Assembly: GCA_002418835.1 (NCBI GenBank)
Contig: DIEX01000034.1
Coordinates: forward strand, 344,182 to 408,181
Reading direction: 5' to 3'
Origin: Spirochaetia bacterium UBA5763
Lineage (GTDB): Bacteria > Spirochaetota > UBA4802 > UBA5550
Length of the DNA: 64,000 nt
Of this stretch, positions 9,811-18,889 are shown piece after piece; within the stretch, counting starts at the first letter, position 1; the number at the start of each line of letters is the position of its first letter. Under the pieces are notes generated by a model, which was not told the DNA's origin, did no database searches, and worked only from the letters and a program-made list of their open reading frames with translations. A program made the translations under genes and the position numbers.

Positions 9811-10449
9811 ATGGAGATAAATAAACCTGAGGTAATTCTTCTGGCGATAACACCAAACCCTGAAAAGCTGATTGAGGAGGCCGGCAGGACATGCTATCTC
9901 TCTCTCTCCAAAATAACTGATGACAGTGATAGAAATTTTATACGCAGCGCGATAAAGAGAGGGCATCACTCAATACTTGAGCATGCATCAGCCAGCTTCA
10001 GAATTCTGGGAGCTTCACGCTCTTTTACGCACCAGCTCGTGAGGCACAGGATTGCGAGTTTTTCACAGCAGTCGCAGAGATATGTTGATGAAACTGAATT
10101 CAATTATATAGTACCCCCCGAAATTGCCGCAAATGAAGCAGCACTTGCCCTTTACAGGGAGTTTATTGAAAACTCCAGGAAGACATACGGCAAATTCAGG
10201 GAGCTGGGAATAAAGAAGGAGGACGCGCGTTTTCTTCTCCCCAATGCTCTTGAAAGCCAGATCGTTTTTTCAGCTAATTTCAGGGAGTTCAGATCTGTTT
10301 TCAACCTGCGTCTTGATAAAGCGGCACAATGGGAGATACGGCGTGTCTGTCTTGAAATGCTCAAAATACTTCAGGATAAGGCCCCCTCGGTTTTTGGTGA
10401 TTATGTTATAAACGAGAATGACTGGACTGCTGAATCTAATTTGAGTTGA
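9811..10449 (+). CDS. thyX: FAD-dependent thymidylate synthase ThyX
   Basis: Makes dTMP from dUMP using methylene-tetrahydrofolate as carbon donor, with FAD and NADPH as reductant. The signature RHRIASFSQQSQRY (RHRxxSxxxxSxRY) occupies about residues 78-91, preceded by HHSILEHASASF, both diagnostic. Length (212 aa) is normal. A GGAGG site lies before the ATG at 9811. It is a single gene behind the terminator at 9655. ThyX leaves tetrahydrofolate as product, so the cell does not depend on dihydrofolate reductase for thymidylate. Confidence 0.96.
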   Translation: MEINKPEVILLAITPNPEKLIEEAGRTCYLSLSKITDDSDRNFIRSAIKRGHHSILEHASASFRILGASRSFTHQLVRHRIASFSQQSQRYVDETEFNYIVPPEIAANEAALALYREFIENSRKTYGKFRELGIKKEDARFLLPNALESQIVFSANFREFRSVFNLRLDKAAQWEIRRVCLEMLKILQDKAPSVFGDYVINENDWTAESNLS

Positions 10450-10500
10450 GATTGATTATTAGCCCTTTTATCAATATAATAATTATGATGGAGGCTGCGG

Positions 10501-10722
10501 ATGAAATCGATATTTGTAATTGTCATACTTACAGGGGCGCTGTTTTTTATCGCCGGATGTTCGAGTCCTCAGAAACCGGATCCTGAGGTTGAAGCGTGCA
10601 AATCAGCCTGTATAAAAAAGATGGAACTTTGCGTTAAAAAAGCCGGAAAGAATGAAGCGAAGAAAGCTGCATGCGAAGCAGTTGGTGATAAATGTGCAAG
10701 AGACTGTTCGCATAAAAAATGA
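10501..10722 (+). CDS. Small Cys-rich lipoprotein
   Basis: A 73-aa precursor with a hydrophobic signal and a lipobox (FIAGCSS, acylated Cys about residue 20). The mature part has six further Cys in two groups (CKSACIKKMELC and CEAVGDKCARDC), which suggests two disulfide-pinned helices in the periplasm or at the cell surface. A GGAGG Shine-Dalgarno precedes the ATG. Function unknown. It is convergent with the phosphoesterase gene. Confidence 0.72.
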   Translation: MKSIFVIVILTGALFFIAGCSSPQKPDPEVEACKSACIKKMELCVKKAGKNEAKKAACEAVGDKCARDCSHKK

Positions 10723-10756
10723 TTTTCAGTTAATCTGAATCTCAGATAAAATCTGT

Positions 10757-11674
10757 TCAGTCTGCTTTTTCATCAATAATTATTTTATCCCCTTTAGAAT
10801 AGTGAAAAGCTTTAGATAATATGTACTTCTTTTCATGTGAATCACTGAATTTGCCATCCGCATGATCCCTGTGCTTGATTATTAAACTGTCTGTTCCGGG
10901 TTGAAAGTAGAGAAGCCTTGATTCTATACCTGCCATAAAATCTTTACGTATTGCGCCATTATCGATAAAAACAGTTCCACCCAGAGTTTCATTTTTGTAA
11001 TCAGTATAAGGGAGGTATCCCGGAAAATGCGAATGGCCTGATATCCAGAGATCAACTTTGTATTTCTTCAGTACTTCTTCAAAACGCTTTGAATCTTTGA
11101 TAAACTGCCGTTTAAGCCCCATTTTTGACTGTAAAAGCCCGCTGTTATTAAGACTGGCATGTGTAACTGTAATTATTATTTTATCCTGGTTACTGATAAC
11201 TTTGTTTTCCCACCATTCAAATATTTTATCCGGTATTACTGTCTGCTGCCCTTTTTCACTGTTGGACATAAATAAAAGCAGAATATTGCCGGCCTTAACT
11301 GAGTAGTGTAAGTGCGGATTGATAATCTTTTTATAGGTCTCTATATCTTTAGATTCATGATTACCGGCGATTTCAAACCATCCCCCGGTTTTGATTTTTT
11401 TTCTTGTCTCAAGGTATGATTTATAAAGATCGGCAGAGTTTTTCTTTTCAACGATATCTCCGGCTGTTATTGCGATATCTATGTAGTCAAAATTTGCAGC
11501 AATATCATCTACAGCGAGAGGGAAGTTAGTGAGATGAGAATTTTCTTTAGGCTGTATATCTGAATGTGACCAGATTATAAAACTGTCCTGTGATTTGTCT
11601 TCAGATTTCAGATTTGCAAATGGGTGTATGGAAAAAAAAAGAATTGCAGCGATTAAAAGTCCTTTATGTTTCAT
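10757..11674 (-). CDS. Secreted calcineurin-like metallophosphoesterase
   Basis: Probable periplasmic phosphoesterase of the calcineurin fold. A signal peptide covers about residues 1-24. The five metal-binding blocks appear in order: SHSDIQ, GDIVE, GNHE, a lone THA and GHSH, so the two-metal centre looks complete, though the first block is not a textbook DxH. Total length is 305 aa. The substrate cannot be inferred. It is monocistronic, convergent with the small lipoprotein gene. Confidence 0.82.
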   Translation of the reverse strand: MKHKGLLIAAILFFSIHPFANLKSEDKSQDSFIIWSHSDIQPKENSHLTNFPLAVDDIAANFDYIDIAITAGDIVEKKNSADLYKSYLETRKKIKTGGWFEIAGNHESKDIETYKKIINPHLHYSVKAGNILLLFMSNSEKGQQTVIPDKIFEWWENKVISNQDKIIITVTHASLNNSGLLQSKMGLKRQFIKDSKRFEEVLKKYKVDLWISGHSHFPGYLPYTDYKNETLGGTVFIDNGAIRKDFMAGIESRLLYFQPGTDSLIIKHRDHADGKFSDSHEKKYILSKAFHYSKGDKIIIDEKAD

Positions 11675-11752
11675 CTATCAGTAACCCTGTACCTGTTTAT
11701 TTAAAATTAGTTGTTTTTAATGGTACATGGTTACTGATTTTGTATAGTATTA

Positions 11753-12217
11753 TTACTTGAGAGCTATATTCATTTCAAGCTGACCCATGGGGCTGTAGAG
11801 AGTTATTCCGAGTGTGGTCTGTTTTATCATTGTTATGCTGAAACTTTTTCCTTCAATAACAGTAGGTGTTGTCATGTCTATAACCTTGCCGGTTGAAGCG
11901 AAAAGATTCATTGCGTTTCCTGTAATCATGTTCGCAAGTTCACCTACTATATCCTTGTATTCATGTTTAACCTGATCTTCAGAAAGACCCGGGACAAGTA
12001 CCTGGGCAATTTTTTCAACCATAGGGAAACTCATGCTGTACACAATTTCACCTGTAACCCCCCCTGTAATCCCTATGATAATAGCAACATCCATTGAGGG
12101 TATAGGTGTATCCTTGATAACAAGTTTTCCCCGTCTTAAATCAACATTAAGAATAGATTTAAATACTACGCTGGCTGCTTCAAGGAAAGGGTTTATATAT
12201 TCAGCATTTATACTCAT
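11753..12217 (-). CDS. cheX: CheX-like chemotaxis phosphatase
   Basis: A 154-aa protein of the CheC/CheX/FliY superfamily that likely dephosphorylates CheY-P. The active helix signature is present as DIVGELANMITGNA (E and N in the ExxN arrangement, about residues 89-102). Full-length similarity runs from the N-terminal INPFLEAASVVF to the C-terminal beta strands. Spirochaetes use CheX as their main CheY-P phosphatase. It lies alone, downstream of the chaperone gene on the same strand (78 bp). Confidence 0.88.
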   Translation of the reverse strand: MSINAEYINPFLEAASVVFKSILNVDLRRGKLVIKDTPIPSMDVAIIIGITGGVTGEIVYSMSFPMVEKIAQVLVPGLSEDQVKHEYKDIVGELANMITGNAMNLFASTGKVIDMTTPTVIEGKSFSITMIKQTTLGITLYSPMGQLEMNIALK

Positions 12218-12295
12218 TAAATGGAGGCTCCTCTTTGTAGTTATTGTTTTTCATTATAATTACTGTTTTAAAAATATATTAAAAGATATAATATA

Positions 12296-13429
12296 TCAAT
12301 CAGTTTTTAAATTTTTTGCTATTTTTGATTTTTCATTCATCTCTTTAAGGAGATTTCTTGTGATCATGTTTATGTTCTCTGAAGCGAGAGATCGCCTTAA
12401 TTTTTCAGCATTTTCAGTATCAGGAGCTTCTGTTTTGTACGATTTAACTGCAGGGGTGAAAATATAAAGTCCGGCTCCTGAGCTGATTACAGGTGAAGCG
12501 GCATTTATATTCAATGCAAGGCATTTATCAGTGAAAACAGGGGATTTGCTGATGGCGGAAATCTCCTTTGAATCTTTCCCCTCTGTTTTGACGGGTTCTC
12601 CGATTTTAAAAGAGGCTGAACGTGAGACTCTGCCGTTAAGAATCGCCGCAGCAGTGCTGAATGCTCCACCTGCTGTTGAAACTGCGTTTATCTTTTCAGT
12701 TAGGTCGTTTTTTATCTTTTCAAGCTTTTTCTCTTCAATATCTTTTTTTATCTTTTCTCTGTCAGTTTTCGGGTCACTTATTTTAACCTTGCTTGCGGCA
12801 ATTTCAGAGTCGATATCAGAGTCAGAGACAGTTAATTCCTTTTGATATCTTTTTTTCATATCTTCATTGGAGAGAAATGCGTACTGAATCTGAATATTGG
12901 AGCTTTCAGATATAGATTTTGATGCTATATCCTCTTTCGCCACTGCGGCTCCTGTATTAATCATAAAACGCAGGTCGGATATAGCTATCTCTCTCCGCAT
13001 GATTTTTTCATATTCATCTATTCCAAGCCTGTTATTTCTCAGAACTGCCTGAAAATAGTCGGGATCAAACCTTCCGGTTGAAGGATTTCTGAAATCCGGT
13101 GAATTTTTTATAATTCGCGAGATACGGTCATCTGTTATGCTGAATCCGTTTTTTTCGGCTTTTTCCTGAAGGAGTATTTCTATGAGAAAATTATCCAGGA
13201 TAAAACTGTCCATCTTCTGGGTCCGGAACTGGCTGAATTTCATGTCTCTGTATCTGAGAAAATCAAGGGTGTGGATTTTTTTCCCGTTTACAACAGCAAT
13301 TGTCCCCTGGTCTGATGTGCCGCAGCTTGTCATGTCAGGCATTCCGAATGAAAAAGCTATTATCCCTACGAAAAATGCAAGGAGGAAGTATCCTGTATAT
13401 TTTACTACTTTGTTGTCTGAATTTCGCAT
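12296..13429 (-). CDS. Membrane-anchored SurA/PpiD-like periplasmic chaperone
   Basis: Starts with a short basic tail and one membrane segment (about residues 12-30). A SurA N-like helical domain follows (VVNGKKIHTLDFLRYRD, then FLIEILLQEKAEKNGFSITDDRI), as in PpiD and SurA. The C-terminal half is Lys/Ser-rich. I see no clear parvulin-type peptidyl-prolyl isomerase core, so it may act only as a holdase for secreted proteins. It has 377 aa. The Trm112-like gene lies immediately upstream on the same strand. Confidence 0.72.
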   Translation of the reverse strand: MRNSDNKVVKYTGYFLLAFFVGIIAFSFGMPDMTSCGTSDQGTIAVVNGKKIHTLDFLRYRDMKFSQFRTQKMDSFILDNFLIEILLQEKAEKNGFSITDDRISRIIKNSPDFRNPSTGRFDPDYFQAVLRNNRLGIDEYEKIMRREIAISDLRFMINTGAAVAKEDIASKSISESSNIQIQYAFLSNEDMKKRYQKELTVSDSDIDSEIAASKVKISDPKTDREKIKKDIEEKKLEKIKNDLTEKINAVSTAGGAFSTAAAILNGRVSRSASFKIGEPVKTEGKDSKEISAISKSPVFTDKCLALNINAASPVISSGAGLYIFTPAVKSYKTEAPDTENAEKLRRSLASENINMITRNLLKEMNEKSKIAKNLKTD

Positions 13430-13454
13430 TTTAACCTTCTTGAATTACTTTGAT

Positions 13455-13631
13455 TTATTTCTTTTTTTCAGGTTTTTCGGCTTCATCTACCAGCATAACC
13501 GGTATTCCGTCTTTAACGGGATATTTCAAGCCGCATTCTACGCATATAAGTTTCTGGTTTCTTGCATCATATTCCACATCGCCCCTGCATGCGGGACATG
13601 CCAGGATCTCCAGCAGTTTTGTATCGATCAT
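13455..13631 (-). CDS. Trm112/YcaR-like zinc-ribbon protein
   Basis: A 58-aa protein starting MIDTKLLEILACPACRG, with a second pair CVECG and the typical KYPVKDGIPVML ending of the UPF0434/Trm112 family. The four Cys form a zinc ribbon. Family members activate methyltransferases or are of unknown function in bacteria. It was read directly from the minus strand between the chaperone gene and queC. The last residues are Lys-rich (EKPEKKK). It is probably co-transcribed with the downstream chaperone gene (25-bp gap). Confidence 0.85.
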   Translation of the reverse strand: MIDTKLLEILACPACRGDVEYDARNQKLICVECGLKYPVKDGIPVMLVDEAEKPEKKK

Positions 13632-13840
13632 TTTATATACTCCGGAAAGTTAATCAGATAAATAATCTATTAAAACTGTGCCATAAGAGTCAATCAAAAT
13701 ACTTTCGAAAGGGGCTGTTTGCTGAATGCAGGTAAAGTTTCTCTCATTGGTTGTATATTTTACTTGAAAAAAGGTGGGCAAAAAATTTTTTAAATTTTAT
13801 GCAGCAGAGCGTATTAATAATTGAACCGGAGGAGCGTGTA

Positions 13841-14527
13841 ATGTCAAAAAAAGGTATTGTTCTATTAAGCGGGGGGCTTGATTCAGCCACAACAGCAGCT
13901 ATAGCTATAAACAGGGGGTATACTCTATCTGCCATGACATTTATGTATGATCAGAGGCATAAGGTGGAGGTCTCTTTCGCTGAAAAGCTTGCCGCTTTTT
14001 TTAAAGTCGAACAGCATATAAAAGTCAATATCCCCGGTGAGATTTTCCGGTCAGCTCTCACTCCCGCTTCAGGCATAAGCGTTCCGAAAAACAGAGATGT
14101 CGATGCTGAAGAGATCCCGGAGACATACGTTCCTGCAAGAAATATACTTTTTCTTTCCTATGCCCTTGCTTTTGCCGAATCCATGGGCGCTGAAGGGATA
14201 TTTATAGGTGCAAATGCCGTGGATTACAGCGGATATCCCGACTGCAGGCCTGAGTTCTTTGACGCGTTTAAAAAAATGGCTGATGCAGGCACCAAAGCCG
14301 GTGTCGAGGGAAGAGGTATTAATATTTATACACCTCTCATGACGCTCAAAAAACATGAAATAATCAAAACAGGTGTAAGCCTTGGTCTGGATTACTCTCT
14401 CACTCACAGCTGTTATGATCCCTTTGAGGACGGATCATCATGCGGTAATTGCGACAGCTGCATACTCCGTAAGAGGGGTTTTTCTGAGGCTGGAGTCCCC
14501 GATCCCACCAGGTACAGAGTGAAATGA
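13841..14527 (+). CDS. queC: 7-cyano-7-deazaguanine synthase QueC
   Basis: ATP-dependent conversion of 7-carboxy-7-deazaguanine to preQ0, a step towards queuosine in tRNA. The PP-loop motif SGGLDSATT is at residues 10-18 and the C-terminal zinc site is SCYDPFEDGSSCGNCDSC. I chose ATG 13841 because GGAGG lies 7-11 bp upstream and the protein then begins at the usual MSKKGIVLLSGG; an in-frame ATG at 13751 would add 30 unrelated residues. Its 228 aa are normal. It overlaps comF by 4 bp. Confidence 0.95.
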   Translation: MSKKGIVLLSGGLDSATTAAIAINRGYTLSAMTFMYDQRHKVEVSFAEKLAAFFKVEQHIKVNIPGEIFRSALTPASGISVPKNRDVDAEEIPETYVPARNILFLSYALAFAESMGAEGIFIGANAVDYSGYPDCRPEFFDAFKKMADAGTKAGVEGRGINIYTPLMTLKKHEIIKTGVSLGLDYSLTHSCYDPFEDGSSCGNCDSCILRKRGFSEAGVPDPTRYRVK

Positions 14528-15237
14528 ACAGCGGTCTCTCTTTACTGCTTGATTTTGCCTTCCCTTGTTACTGTGTATCCTGCGGTATCCCTGTTTCATC
14601 TAAAACAAACCATCTTTGCAGCAGATGTTTCAAATCTCTGAAAAGGGCGGGTGGAGGGTGCCCTGTTTGTTCTTCTCTAATGGATGAGGAGGGTTGCGGT
14701 TTCTGTTCCGGGAGAAGGTTCTATCCTTCAAAGCATATTTCGCTTTTTGAATACGAAGGTGCTGTAAAAGGCATTATTCATTCGCTTAAATTCGGCGGTA
14801 TCAGAAATGTATACAAAGTTCTGACGCCATTTCTGGCAGACAGCCTTGAGGAGTTCGGCAGCAGTATAGATTTTATAACATCTGTGCCAATGAACAGGAA
14901 AAAATATGCAGCACGGGGGTATAATCAGTCTGAGCTCCTTGCATTATTCCTGTCAAAAGCATCAGGTATCCCTTTTCGCAGGATTTTAAGGGAGAAAAAG
15001 GGCTCAGCGCACCAGAGAGAATTCAGTTACTCGGCCAGATATATTAATGTTATTGACAGGTACGAAACCATCAGTAATTGTAATATAAACGAAAAGACAA
15101 TTCTGCTTATTGACGATGTTTTTACCACAGGTGCAACGATAAATGAGTGTTCCCGGATACTTCTGGATTCGGGTGCCAGTTCGGTTTTTTCATTGACTGT
15201 GGCCCGTTCTGATTTAAAAAAGCTTGAAAATATCTGA
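14524..15237 (+). CDS. comF: ComF-family phosphoribosyltransferase
   Basis: Two N-terminal Cys pairs forming a double zinc ribbon (CYCVSCG, then CSRCF and CPVC, CGFC), then a type I phosphoribosyltransferase domain with the PRPP motif LLIDDVFTTGATINEC near residue 200. ComF/GntX proteins assist DNA uptake in competent bacteria; the biochemical reaction is unknown. Length is 237 aa. The start overlaps the queC stop (ATGA), so the two genes are translationally coupled. Confidence 0.88.
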   Translation: MNSGLSLLLDFAFPCYCVSCGIPVSSKTNHLCSRCFKSLKRAGGGCPVCSSLMDEEGCGFCSGRRFYPSKHISLFEYEGAVKGIIHSLKFGGIRNVYKVLTPFLADSLEEFGSSIDFITSVPMNRKKYAARGYNQSELLALFLSKASGIPFRRILREKKGSAHQREFSYSARYINVIDRYETISNCNINEKTILLIDDVFTTGATINECSRILLDSGASSVFSLTVARSDLKKLENI

Positions 15238-15263
15238 AAAATAGATAGTCTTTATAAATAAGC

Positions 15264-15287
15264 CAGCGCCTTTTTTGTGCGCTGTTT
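15264..15287 (+). terminator. Terminator after comF
   Basis: Stem CAGCGC (15264-15269) / GCGCTG (15279-15284) followed by TTT. It lies between comF and the STAS gene. Confidence 0.5.
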
Positions 15288-15315
15288 CCATTTTATAATT
15301 TAACTGGAGCCGGTG

Positions 15316-15645
15316 ATGGAAAGAATATCACATGACAATTATGACATGATAGTTCTCGAAGGGAGAGTGGATCAGAATGAATCCGAGGAACTTGAATCTC
15401 TCCTTAATGACTGCCTTGAGGAGGGGAAATACGATATATGCATAGACATGATCGATGTTAAACATATATGCAGTTCTGCTCTTGGAGTCCTTGTTGCCAT
15501 TAAAAGAAAGATCAAGGATAACCAGGGAGATATCAAGCTTATTATAAGCAGCGATAATCTCCTGAAACTTTTTGAAACAACCATGCTCGACAAAGTGTTT
15601 GAAATTTTTGAATCAAGGCGTGAATGTCTTTCAACATTTGACTGA
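15316..15645 (+). CDS. STAS-domain anti-sigma factor antagonist
   Basis: A 109-aa single STAS domain. It shows the strand-loop-helix around the phosphorylatable Ser (DMIDVKHICSSALGVLVAIKR), as in SpoIIAA/RsbV. Such proteins bind an anti-sigma kinase when unphosphorylated and are reset by PP2C phosphatases, two of which are encoded in this window (33350 and 50607). ATG 15316 follows GGAG by 6 bp; the GTG just before it (15313) is an alternative. The polyprenyl synthase gene follows after 9 bp. Confidence 0.85.
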   Translation: MERISHDNYDMIVLEGRVDQNESEELESLLNDCLEEGKYDICIDMIDVKHICSSALGVLVAIKRKIKDNQGDIKLIISSDNLLKLFETTMLDKVFEIFESRRECLSTFD

Positions 15646-15654
15646 AAAAAAGTA

Positions 15655-16629
15655 ATGAGTGACAGATTAAAAAATATCCTTGCACCCCTTTCAGGTGATC
15701 TTGAAAGGGTAAATCAGAGCATAAAGAAGCATCTTGAAACCGGAGTTCCCCTCATTGACAACAGTGCAATGCACCTCTTCGCAAAGGGGGGGAAGAATAT
15801 CAGGGCCTCCCTTGTTATCCTTACTGCGGGGTTAAGAGGGATCATCTCCGAGCGGGTTATAGATCTCGCGGCAGCTGTTGAAATTATTCACGCGGCATCC
15901 CTTGTTCATGATGACATTATAGATAAATCATTTCTCCGCAGGGGTGACCTTTCGGTCCCCAGCAAATTCGGCGATAAGGTTGCTGTACTTGCCGGAGATT
16001 ACATGTATTCAACAGCTGTTAATATTACAGTTAAGAATAATCATGCCAGTATCCTCGAATCGATATCTGATTCCACAAAAGAGATGGTGAAGGGTGAGCT
16101 TTACCAGATGGAGTATTCCAATGTGGATAAAATCTCTGAAGAACAGTACTATAACATCATAAACCGGAAAACCGGGAGACTGATGGCTACAAGCGCTTAT
16201 GTCGGAGCAGTTGAAGGGGGCTGCAGTGAAAAGGAGTGCGATGTTCTTTTCAATATGGGGCTTGATCTTGGTTACGCTTTTCAGATTGTTGATGATACAT
16301 TCGATTTCAGCGAGAACAGTGATGTTACCGGTAAGGATATCGGTAATGATTTTAAAGATGGTAAAATAACACTTCCGTTTATTTATATTCTTAAAAACGG
16401 AAAACCTGGAGAACGGGAATATATAAAAAAATTCTCACAGTCTCCTGATGATGCTGACTGGGGTAATATTAAGGGGATGATTCACAGCACCGGAGCTTTC
16501 AGTTTTTCTCTTAATAAGGCAAAAGAATACGCTGAAAGAGCTAAAAAACGGATTGAAATATTTGACAATTCTGCTAATAAGGGGATTATTGAGGAACTGA
16601 TAAGTTTTATTGTTGAAAGGAATTACTGA
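15655..16629 (+). CDS. Polyprenyl diphosphate synthase (trans-isoprenyl, long chain)
   Basis: Head-to-tail condensation of isopentenyl diphosphate onto an allylic primer to make a quinone side chain or similar long prenyl chain. Both Asp-rich motifs are intact: HDDIIDKSFLRRG (first) and DDTFDF (second). The GGKNIRASL substrate-binding segment is near residue 45. At 324 aa it fits octaprenyl/heptaprenyl synthases. The exact chain length cannot be read from sequence. It probably forms an operon with the preceding STAS gene and the following TPR and bactofilin genes. Confidence 0.92.
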   Translation: MSDRLKNILAPLSGDLERVNQSIKKHLETGVPLIDNSAMHLFAKGGKNIRASLVILTAGLRGIISERVIDLAAAVEIIHAASLVHDDIIDKSFLRRGDLSVPSKFGDKVAVLAGDYMYSTAVNITVKNNHASILESISDSTKEMVKGELYQMEYSNVDKISEEQYYNIINRKTGRLMATSAYVGAVEGGCSEKECDVLFNMGLDLGYAFQIVDDTFDFSENSDVTGKDIGNDFKDGKITLPFIYILKNGKPGEREYIKKFSQSPDDADWGNIKGMIHSTGAFSFSLNKAKEYAERAKKRIEIFDNSANKGIIEELISFIVERNY

Positions 16630-16661
16630 AAACCTTATATAAATGAATTACCGGAGGCTTT

Positions 16662-16883
16662 ATGCTTACAAAGGAAAAAGAGGAGCTTCTTAAGTATTAT
16701 AATCTTGGCCTTGCCGCGTATAAACTGAGAAAGTGGGATGATGCAATTACATCTTTCGAAATGGCTCTGAAGATTATTCCGGGAGACGGGCCCTCTGAAC
16801 TCTATCTTGAGAGAGCCAGAACTTTCAAGGAAACACCTCCGCCTGATGACTGGGATGGAGTGTATGTAATGACAACAAAATAG
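16662..16883 (+). CDS. Small TPR protein
   Basis: A 73-aa protein with about one and a half tetratricopeptide repeats (YYNLGLAAYKLRKWDDAITSFEMALKIIPGD) and a C-terminal PPPDDWDGVYVMTTK. That tail resembles the end of spirochaete adenylate/guanylate cyclases, but no cyclase domain is nearby, so it stands alone as a small adaptor. GGAGG precedes the ATG. Same strand and close spacing with the polyprenyl synthase and bactofilin genes. Confidence 0.72.
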   Translation: MLTKEKEELLKYYNLGLAAYKLRKWDDAITSFEMALKIIPGDGPSELYLERARTFKETPPPDDWDGVYVMTTK

Positions 16884-16918
16884 GTTTTAACCAGTATATA
16901 ATAAACAGGTAAAGTAAA

Positions 16919-17344
16919 ATGGCAAAAAAGATAATTCAGGTCAATAAAAATCCGGTATATGACATCGGGATGATTTCAACAGTGTTTAATAAAAATACTG
17001 AATTTTCCGGTGACCTGACATTTAAAAAATCTCTTCAGATCAATGGTAAATTTGAAGGTGAGATTAGTTCAGGGAGCTATCTCGTTATTGGTGAAGAGGC
17101 TGTTGTTAATGCAAACATCAAAGCAGACACTGTAATCATAAAAGGTACTGTGCACGGGAATGTTGAAGCAGTAACAAGGCTTGAAATTCATACTAACGGA
17201 AAACTTTACGGGAACATAAGAACAAAGAAACTTATGATCTCCGACGGAGTTGTTTTTGAAGGAAAGTGCGAAATGATCAGGCCCTTTGAGAAAAAGGGTA
17301 AAAAGGGTGATGAGCCTGAAGGAACAGAGGAGAAGACAGCCTGA
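16919..17344 (+). CDS. Bactofilin
   Basis: Polymer-forming cytoskeletal protein of the DUF583/bactofilin family. The beta-helix core runs through residues about 30-115 with regular hydrophobic rungs (GDLTFKKSLQINGKFEGEI, then VVNANIKADTVIIKGTVHGN). N- and C-terminal tails are charged, and the C-terminus is Lys/Glu-rich. Bactofilins shape the cell or recruit wall enzymes; together with the mre/rod cluster in this window it points to an active shape-control system. Length is 141 aa. Confidence 0.92.
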   Translation: MAKKIIQVNKNPVYDIGMISTVFNKNTEFSGDLTFKKSLQINGKFEGEISSGSYLVIGEEAVVNANIKADTVIIKGTVHGNVEAVTRLEIHTNGKLYGNIRTKKLMISDGVVFEGKCEMIRPFEKKGKKGDEPEGTEEKTA

Positions 17345-17370
17345 TCCTGAAGTACTTAATTCAGGATCAG
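17341..17370. terminator. Bidirectional hairpin between bactofilin and TSUP genes
   Basis: Perfect 10-bp inverted repeat CTGATCCTGA / TCAGGATCAG with a 10-nt loop, spanning the stop codons of two convergent genes. It has no U-tract, so it acts as terminator or transcript-end stabiliser. Confidence 0.55.
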
Positions 17371-17723
17371 CTCAGTATCATCTTTGCTGATATATAAAGA
17401 AGTACAACACCGAAAATTTTTTTCAGAATATACGCGTCGATCTTAAGAGCTAACTTACTTCCCAGTAGTGCACCTATAATAAAGAGAGCAGCTATTATGG
17501 CTGCTGTTTTTATATCCGCATGCCCAGCCTTGTAATACTGAATTGCAGCGAGTATTCCGATTGGCGGGATCATGGCTATAAGGGTTGTCCCCTGAGCAGT
17601 GTGCTGACTGAAACCGAGAATAAACACAAGTGCCGGAACCATTATAATCGCACCCCCAATCCCCAGCAGTCCGCTTGCAACTCCCCCCGCAAGACCTATA
17701 ACAGCAATAATTATATTCTGCAT
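17367..17723 (-). CDS. Half-size TSUP (TauE/SafE) membrane permease
   Basis: A 118-aa integral membrane protein with about four hydrophobic segments. The N-terminal repeat hallmark of the TSUP family is present (GLAGGVASGLLGIGGAIIMVPAL). Usual TSUP permeases have about 250 aa with two such halves; this one has only one half, as in some DUF81-type short members that would have to dimerise. The substrate is unknown (anions such as sulfite or sulfoacetate in other members). Confidence 0.82.
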   Translation of the reverse strand: MQNIIIAVIGLAGGVASGLLGIGGAIIMVPALVFILGFSQHTAQGTTLIAMIPPIGILAAIQYYKAGHADIKTAAIIAALFIIGALLGSKLALKIDAYILKKIFGVVLLYISAKMILS

Positions 17724-17893
17724 AATACACCTCGATAGTAATGATTCTGAGTATTTTAAAAGGGGTTTCTGTTGTAAAGATTATTTTAATAATATATTAT
17801 CTTAATCAGTATTATGCGGCTATTATATTATTCTTGATTAAATACATTTCAGTATTCTATACTGGAGCATGACAGAATTGTCAGGAGGGTTAT

Positions 17894-18889
17894 ATGTCAT
17901 TCATAGAAGCTCAGCACTATTTAAAGAAGGGTGATTCTGTGGAGTGTCAGCTCTGCCCTCACAGGTGCCATATACGTGACGGTAAAAGCGGAATCTGCGG
18001 AGCAAGGGAGAACAAAAAAGGTGTACTCTATTCATCAATTTATGGTGAAGTTACTTCAATGGCTATGGACCCCATGGAGAAGAAACCGTTGTATCATTTC
18101 TTTCCGGGGAGTCAGATTTTTTCTATAGGGACAAAAGGGTGTAACCTCAGGTGCCCCTTCTGCCAGAACTGGTCCATATCTCAGGAGCCTTCAGTCCGGT
18201 CATCATACAGGGCTCCTGAAGAGATTGTAAACATGGCACTTTCGGCCGGTTCGGTGGGTATTGCCTATACATATAATGAGCCCACGATCTGGTTTGAGTA
18301 TGTGAAGGACTGCTCTCTTGCAGCAAAGGAGAAGGGACTTAAAAATGTGCTTGTTTCAAACGGGTTTGTTAATCCTGCGCCTCTGGATGAATTGACCGGT
18401 TTTATTGATGCCATGAATATTGATCTGAAATGTTATAATGATGAAACATATAAAAAAGTGATGAAAGCGGATCTCGGACCTGTTAAGGAAACAATAAAAA
18501 GGGCTCATGGTAACGGCTGTTTCCTGGAGATTACAACACTTGTTGTAACCGGAATTAATGATAACATGGATGAACTTATTGAACTGGCGGAATTCATCGC
18601 TTCAGTTGACAGAAAAATTCCCTGGCATCTCTCCAGATATTACCCTTCATATAAGTATAACAAACCTGCAACGGATATATCTTTCCTCACGGACATATGG
18701 GAGGCAGGGAGCCAGATACTGGATTACGTGTTTACAGGGAATGTGCACCCGTCTGATTCACATGGCGATACTATATGCCCGGAATGCCATACTGTTATAA
18801 TAAGCAGAAACGGTTATCATACTGTAGTCAAGGATCTTGAACATGGCAGGTGTAAGTCGTGCGGCCATGAACTGGGGATTATACATTAG
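17894..18889 (+). CDS. amrS: AmrS-type radical SAM protein (AmmeMemoRadiSam system)
   Basis: Radical SAM enzyme related to pyruvate formate-lyase activases. Two N-terminal Cys motifs (CQLCPHRCHIRDGKSGICGAR) precede the radical SAM cluster motif GTKGCNLRCPFCQNW (CxxxCxxC) near residue 80. A C-terminal CPECHTVIISRNGY and CKSCG give a further zinc-ribbon-like tail. Length (331 aa) matches AmrS. The usual partners AMMECR1 and Memo are not visible nearby, so they may lie elsewhere. GGAGGG lies 7 bp before the ATG. Confidence 0.88.
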   Translation: MSFIEAQHYLKKGDSVECQLCPHRCHIRDGKSGICGARENKKGVLYSSIYGEVTSMAMDPMEKKPLYHFFPGSQIFSIGTKGCNLRCPFCQNWSISQEPSVRSSYRAPEEIVNMALSAGSVGIAYTYNEPTIWFEYVKDCSLAAKEKGLKNVLVSNGFVNPAPLDELTGFIDAMNIDLKCYNDETYKKVMKADLGPVKETIKRAHGNGCFLEITTLVVTGINDNMDELIELAEFIASVDRKIPWHLSRYYPSYKYNKPATDISFLTDIWEAGSQILDYVFTGNVHPSDSHGDTICPECHTVIISRNGYHTVVKDLEHGRCKSCGHELGIIH

